From contig CABSFY010000050.1 in assembly GCA_902477055.1 (NCBI GenBank), forward strand, positions 1 to 16,547: a DNA stretch of 16,547 nt. Reading direction: 5' to 3'. Position numbers and translations under genes: made by a program. The DNA comes from an uncultured Eubacteriales bacterium (GTDB lineage: Bacteria > Bacillota > Clostridia > Oscillospirales > Oscillospiraceae). The notes beneath the pieces are model-generated. The model did not search any database. It saw only the letters and a program-made list of their open reading frames with translations, and was not told the DNA's origin. This document shows, piece after piece, positions 13,537-16,547 of this stretch (position 1 is the first letter of the stretch; every line of letters starts with the position of its first letter).

Positions 13537-14898
13537 ATGAGAAAAAAATTGACCCTTCGTGAGTATGTCTGCGTCGCCAGTATGCTGTTCGGTATGTTCT
13601 TCGGCGCGGGCAATCTGATCTTCCCGGCGGCCCTCGGCCAGCAGGCGGGCAGCCGCGTCTGGATTGCCGTTGCCGGTATGCTGATTACGGGCGTCGGTCT
13701 GCCGCTTCTGGGCGTTGCGGCGCTGGGCAGCAGCCGGTCGGACGGGCTGTTTGAGCTGTCGAGCCGCGCGGGACGGCCGTTCGGCTTCTTCTTTACCTGC
13801 GCCCTGTATCTGTCCATCGGGCCGCTGTTCGCCATCCCCCGCTGCGCCACGACGTCGTTCACCGTCGGACTGGAGCAGCTGCTGCCGGAAAACGACCTGC
13901 TCTGGCTGTATCTTCTGGGCTTTTCTGTCCTGTTTTTCGGCGCGGCGCTGTTTTTTGCACTGCGTCCCGGAAAAATTCTGACATGGATCGGCAAGCTCCT
14001 CAACCCCTGCTTCCTTGTATTTTTGGGCATTCTGCTTGTCGTCGCGATTGCTGCCCCGGCGGCGCAGATCTCTGCGGTCGAGCCCGTGGGCGCCTATGCA
14101 GAACAGCCGTTCTTCACCGGCTTTCTGGAGGGCTATAACACGATGGACGCGCTGGCGAGTCTTGCCTTCGGCATTATCGTCGTGCAGGTCATCCGCGAGC
14201 TTGGTGTGACCGAGCCGGGCAAGGTCGCCGGCAGCACCGTCCGCGCGGGCGTTTTCAGTTGTCTGTTCATGGGCCTGATCTACCTCGCCATCGCCGTCGT
14301 CGGCGCGCAGAGCCGCGGCCTCGGCGAACCGTCCGAAAACGGCGGCGTCGCGCTGGCGCAGATCGCGCGGCACTATCTCGGTACGGGCGGGCTGCTCGTT
14401 CTGGCCGCGACGGTGACGCTTGCCTGCCTGAAAACGGCGGTCGGCCTGATCACAAGCTGTGCCGAAACGTTCTGCGATATGTTCCCGCGCGGGCCGAAAT
14501 ACCGCACGTGGGCGATCGTGTTCAGCGCCGTATCGTTTCTGATCGCGAACCTCGGCCTCAACGCCATCATCGGCTACTCCATCCCGATGCTGATGTTCCT
14601 GTATCCTCTGGCGATCGTGCTGATCGTGCTGTCGCTCTGCGGCCGGCTGTTCGGCCACGACCGCGCGGTCTACGGCTGGACGCTGGGCCTGACGCTGACG
14701 GCCGCGCTGTACGACCTGCTCCGGTCGCTGCCGGAGAGCGTCCGGACGCTGCTGCATCTCGACGCGCCACTCAAGACCATGGAAGGCGTGCTGCCGCTGG
14801 CCGAGCTGGGCCTTGGCTGGGTCTGTCCGGCCGCTTTGGGGCTGGTAATCGGTCTGATCTTCCATTTTCTGCGGAAAAAGCGGCCCACTGCCGCATGA
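13537..14898 (+). CDS. brnQ: branched-chain amino acid carrier (LIVCS family)
   Basis: 453 residues, the usual length for BrnQ. ATG 13537 follows GGAGAGAG by two to five bases. About twelve membrane segments are present. The N-terminal signature MLFGMFFGAGNLIFPAALG (about 16-34) is the hallmark of the LIVCS family, and GPLFAIPRCATTSF (about 95-108) and LEGYNTMDALASLAFG (about 198-213) are further conserved blocks. These secondary carriers import leucine, isoleucine and valine with Na+ or H+. No T-box or other leader fits in the 94 bases upstream, so classical tRNA-dependent control is unlikely. A small hairpin (GCGGC/GCCGC, 14880-14894) overlaps the stop but lacks a T tract. An open frame on the opposite strand (14865-13510) is a composition artefact. 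Confidence 0.96.
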   Translation: MRKKLTLREYVCVASMLFGMFFGAGNLIFPAALGQQAGSRVWIAVAGMLITGVGLPLLGVAALGSSRSDGLFELSSRAGRPFGFFFTCALYLSIGPLFAIPRCATTSFTVGLEQLLPENDLLWLYLLGFSVLFFGAALFFALRPGKILTWIGKLLNPCFLVFLGILLVVAIAAPAAQISAVEPVGAYAEQPFFTGFLEGYNTMDALASLAFGIIVVQVIRELGVTEPGKVAGSTVRAGVFSCLFMGLIYLAIAVVGAQSRGLGEPSENGGVALAQIARHYLGTGGLLVLAATVTLACLKTAVGLITSCAETFCDMFPRGPKYRTWAIVFSAVSFLIANLGLNAIIGYSIPMLMFLYPLAIVLIVLSLCGRLFGHDRAVYGWTLGLTLTAALYDLLRSLPESVRTLLHLDAPLKTMEGVLPLAELGLGWVCPAALGLVIGLIFHFLRKKRPTAA

Positions 14899-14903
14899 AG
14901 CTC

Positions 14904-14932
14904 TTGCATTTTAACGCCGCAGCGGCTATAAT
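14904..14932 (+). promoter_or_regulatory. SigA promoter for the membrane protein-lipoprotein operon
   Basis: TTGCAT (14904-14909), 17-base spacer, perfect TATAAT (14927-14932). The leader is about 25 bases and ends in GGAGGTGA before ATG 14964. Confidence 0.8.
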
Positions 14933-14963
14933 ATGGGCTACCAATCGTTGCCGGAGGTGAAGC

Positions 14964-15380
14964 ATGAAGCGTTCCGATGTACTGCTGCGAATATTGACCT
15001 GTCTGGCCCTCGGCGGCATGGTCATGGCGCTGTGGCTGTGCGTCCTGATCGGCTTTGGCATCCACACGACCGTCGGCAAGGAAGCGCTTTATCTTTGCCT
15101 GCTGCTGCAAGTCCCGCAGCTAACCGTTGCGGCGCTGCGCCTGCGGCGGGAAAAAGCGGCGCTCGGTAAGGCGCTGCGGCAGCTTCTGTGCTTGTTTGGC
15201 TGCCTGTGGTGCGGCGGCGCTGCTCTGCTGCTGTTTTCGCTCGGCATGGCGCTGGCAGGACGTTCCTACGGCAGCGTCTGGGTCAGCCTGCCGTGTCTGA
15301 TCGGTATGATCTGTGCCGCTCTCGGCTGGGTCGGGCAGCTCGTCTGCCTTTGGCGTTTGTTTCGTGTGAAAGGAGCTTAA
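14964..15380 (+). CDS. small polytopic membrane protein, unknown function
   Basis: 138 residues, ATG 14964 six bases after GGAGG. Four hydrophobic helices are evident (about 9-32, 39-58, 71-98, 103-128), separated by a basic loop RLRREKAALGKALRQ (about 59-73) that should be cytosolic; the C-terminus RLFRVKGA is also basic. There are five or more cysteines in the membrane segments. No family was recognised. The stop (15378-15380) is three bases before the ATG of a lipoprotein gene whose ribosome-binding site AAAGGAG lies inside this gene, so the two are co-transcribed and probably translationally linked. A role in handling the lipoprotein is a guess from linkage. Confidence 0.8.
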   Translation: MKRSDVLLRILTCLALGGMVMALWLCVLIGFGIHTTVGKEALYLCLLLQVPQLTVAALRLRREKAALGKALRQLLCLFGCLWCGGAALLLFSLGMALAGRSYGSVWVSLPCLIGMICAALGWVGQLVCLWRLFRVKGA

Positions 15381-15383
15381 ATT

Positions 15384-16241
15384 ATGAAACGATATTGTGT
15401 TATCGCGCTTCTTCTCGCGCTGGTCACCGCTCTGATGCTGACCGGCTGCGGCGGCGATGCGCAGCCCGAAACTGAGGCCCCGACCGAAGGTAATGCACAC
15501 GAGGGGGAAAACATCTGCCTGTTTGAAAACGACGCCTGCTCCTATACGCTCCTGGGCAGCAGCGAAAATGCGCTCGGCGACTATATCTGGAACGTCCAGC
15601 TGGTCAACAAGACCGCCCAGACGCTGGTGTTCAGCATGGATCACGTGTATCTCAACGACTGCAAGCTCGATCCGTATTGGGCCACGGAGGTCGCGGCCGG
15701 GCAGACCGTGCAGTCGGCCGTAACGTGGTCCTGCTCGGCGATGGTCGCCTGCGAGCTGACCGACCGGGTGCGGGTCGATTTCGTCCTGACCGCCTACCCG
15801 CCGGAGAGCTACGGCAATAACCTCGCCGAGGCGCAGATTACCGCCTATCCGAAGGGCGAGGCCGCGTACTTCGCCGAGGTCCGCCCCGCGCATCCCACGG
15901 ACATCACGCTGATGGACACGGACGAGTACACCGTCATCGCCACCGGACTGGACCCGGAGAGCGACTGGGGCTGCACGCTGTCGCTGTATCTGGTCAACAA
16001 GACCGGGCAGGACGTGCTGTTCCGGCTGGACAACGCCCGCGTCAACGGGCAGTATTTCGATCCCGGCTGGCTGTCCTCCCTCGCCGGCGGCAAACGCAGC
16101 TTTGAGAGCATCTCATGGCTGCAAAGTGATCTTGCCGCAAAGGAGATCACGCAGGTCACGGAGCTTTCCTTCGACGTGGCCGTCTGCACCGCCGACGGCT
16201 CCCGCGTCCTCCAGCAGGAGCACGCCGCGCTGAAGCCGTAG
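15384..16241 (+). CDS. lipoprotein with two copies of an Ig-like domain
   Basis: 285 residues; ATG 15384. The signal ends in a standard lipobox, LTGC, with Cys22 as lipid anchor, followed by a short T/E/A/P linker. The rest is an internal duplication: about residues 43-155 and 172-280. Shared landmarks are W(N/.)xxLxLVNKT (DYIWNVQLVNKTAQTLVFSM and CTLSLYLVNKTGQDVLFRL), a VN/LND-x-(K/Q)-x-DPxW turn (LNDCKLDPYW, VNGQYFDPGW), a GxxxxxxxxW strand and VRVDFVLTA / LSFDVAVCT near the end. This resembles small beta-sandwich domains seen in DUF-type lipoproteins of clostridia. It should sit on the outer face of the membrane, as a binding or adhesion component; no enzymatic residues are apparent. It closes a two-gene operon, followed by a strong terminator. 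Confidence 0.88.
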   Translation: MKRYCVIALLLALVTALMLTGCGGDAQPETEAPTEGNAHEGENICLFENDACSYTLLGSSENALGDYIWNVQLVNKTAQTLVFSMDHVYLNDCKLDPYWATEVAAGQTVQSAVTWSCSAMVACELTDRVRVDFVLTAYPPESYGNNLAEAQITAYPKGEAAYFAEVRPAHPTDITLMDTDEYTVIATGLDPESDWGCTLSLYLVNKTGQDVLFRLDNARVNGQYFDPGWLSSLAGGKRSFESISWLQSDLAAKEITQVTELSFDVAVCTADGSRVLQQEHAALKP

Positions 16242-16252
16242 CATGAAAATAG

Positions 16253-16302
16253 CAAGGCCCCCTGTTTTTGCGCAGCAAAGACAGGGGGCCTTGTTTTGTT
16301 TT
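16253..16302 (+). terminator. strong terminator after the lipoprotein
   Basis: Perfect 13-bp stem CAAGGCCCCCTGT (16253-16265) with ACAGGGGGCCTTG (16281-16293), then TTTTGTTTT. Confidence 0.95.
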
Positions 16303-16309
16303 ATAGCGA

Positions 16310-16344
16310 TGGATAGTGGACAGTGATTCGTGGGCAGTGGTTAG
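16310..16344 (+). repeat. five degenerate heptamers
   Basis: Read in steps of seven: TGGATAG, TGGACAG, TGATTCG, TGGGCAG, TGGTTAG. Four of five fit TGGNNAG. They lie between the lipoprotein terminator and the hairpin cluster, with no gene over them. Confidence 0.6.
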
Positions 16345-16368
16345 GGAAGGTGTGCCTGTCGGAACAAA

Positions 16369-16490
16369 TTTAAATTTCGCGCCGTTGGCGCGAAAACAAC
16401 CCCTCAGTCACGCTCCGCGTGACAGCTCTCCTTACACAGGGGAGCCCTTGGCTGGTGCGCACCTCAAAGGCTCCCTTGTGTAAAGGGAGC
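16369..16490. mobile_element. MITE/REP-like cluster of three hairpins
   Basis: Three inverted repeats follow each other: TTTCGCGCC/GGCGCGAAA (16375-16395, loop GTT), GTCACGC/GCGTGAC (16407-16423, loop TCC) and a longer imperfect pair, AGCTCTCCTTACACAGGGGA (16424 on) with its counterpart around GGCTCCCTTGTGTAAAGGGA (16469-16488). The core CCCCTCAGTCACGC ... GACAGCTC looks like short dispersed elements I associate with Oscillospiraceae intergenic regions, whose far end usually repeats the CCCTCAGT word in reverse; that far end is missing here, so this copy may be truncated. No transposase is encoded. Confidence 0.55.
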
Positions 16491-16531
16491 TGGGCAGGTT
16501 ATAATTCGAAGTGCAACACCCGCGAGGAGGG
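16476..16531 (+). promoter_or_regulatory. possible promoter and RBS for a gene beyond the window
   Basis: TTGTGT (16476-16481), 18-base spacer, TATAAT (16500-16505), then GAGGAGGG (16524-16531) and a further AAGGGAGA (16536-16543) just before the window end. The -35 lies in the right arm of the hairpin element. A start codon would fall at or past the last base. Confidence 0.4.
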
Positions 16532-16547
16532 AAAAAAGGGAGACAAT

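Noticed and set aside
12438..14030. Minus-strand open frame of 530 codons over the coiled-coil gene and brnQ start
   Set aside because: It crosses two terminators and the convincing plus-strand genes and has a shadow-type composition.
13510..14865. Minus-strand open frame of 451 codons opposite brnQ
   Set aside because: Q/R/A/D/E-rich shadow of a membrane protein gene; BrnQ signatures are on the plus strand.

Overview
The window looks like a GC-rich, low-TTA/CTA chromosome segment from a gut-type clostridial Firmicute, most likely Oscillospiraceae/Ruminococcaceae. The reasons are strong GGAGG ribosome-binding sites, consensus SigA promoters, SLH-domain surface proteins, an ECF-type thiamine S-component (ThiT) under a TPP riboswitch, a BrnQ carrier, LytTR/GHKL two-component genes and lipoproteins with T/E/A/P-rich linkers. 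The genus cannot be fixed from the sequence alone. No rRNA, tRNA, CRISPR array or complete transposase gene was seen.

Layout, left to right. (1) 1-104 is the zinc-finger tail of an isoleucyl-tRNA synthetase, closed by a strong terminator. (2) 160-1696 is a two-gene unit from a perfect promoter: a cytosolic protein beginning MGAWGP and a two-TM membrane protein, both of unknown function. (3) 1697-2576 is a long gene-poor stretch holding a probable decayed membrane-protein fragment, a bidirectional terminator and the promoter of the next gene. (4) 2577-7397 encodes a 1606-residue secreted S8 protease with a PA-like insert, Fn3-like region, two duplicated Ig-like (BIG2) repeats and three SLH modules; it should be anchored on the cell surface. 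(5) 7519-9596, minus strand, is an AgrA/AgrC-like pair (LytTR regulator, then GHKL kinase, overlapping by ATGA). (6) 9706-10695, minus, is a lipoprotein alpha/beta hydrolase. (7) 10922-11611, minus, is a DEDDh 3'-5' exonuclease, divergent from the thiamine transporter; the two promoters overlap in their -35 boxes. (8) 11692-12423 is the TPP riboswitch, its terminator and thiT, followed by a 75-bp remnant of a second thiT 3' end. (9) 12606-13442 encodes a membrane-tethered coiled-coil protein with Cys/His metal-site motifs at both ends. (10) 13537-14898 is brnQ. (11) 14964-16241 is a small membrane protein plus a lipoprotein made of two copies of one domain. (12) 16300-16547 is a non-coding repeat patch: degenerate heptamers, then three successive hairpins of a MITE/REP-like element, then a promoter/RBS-like stretch running off the window.

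How the genes fit together: several products are envelope or secreted (SLH protease, esterase-like lipoprotein, duplicated-domain lipoprotein, three membrane proteins). The LytTR system sits between the protease and the hydrolase and is the natural candidate to control surface functions, but no binding site or signal-peptide gene could be identified. Thiamine uptake is controlled by the riboswitch. The most unusual items are the thiT remnant whose differences from the intact gene are all silent, the overlapping divergent promoters, and the repeat patch at the right edge.
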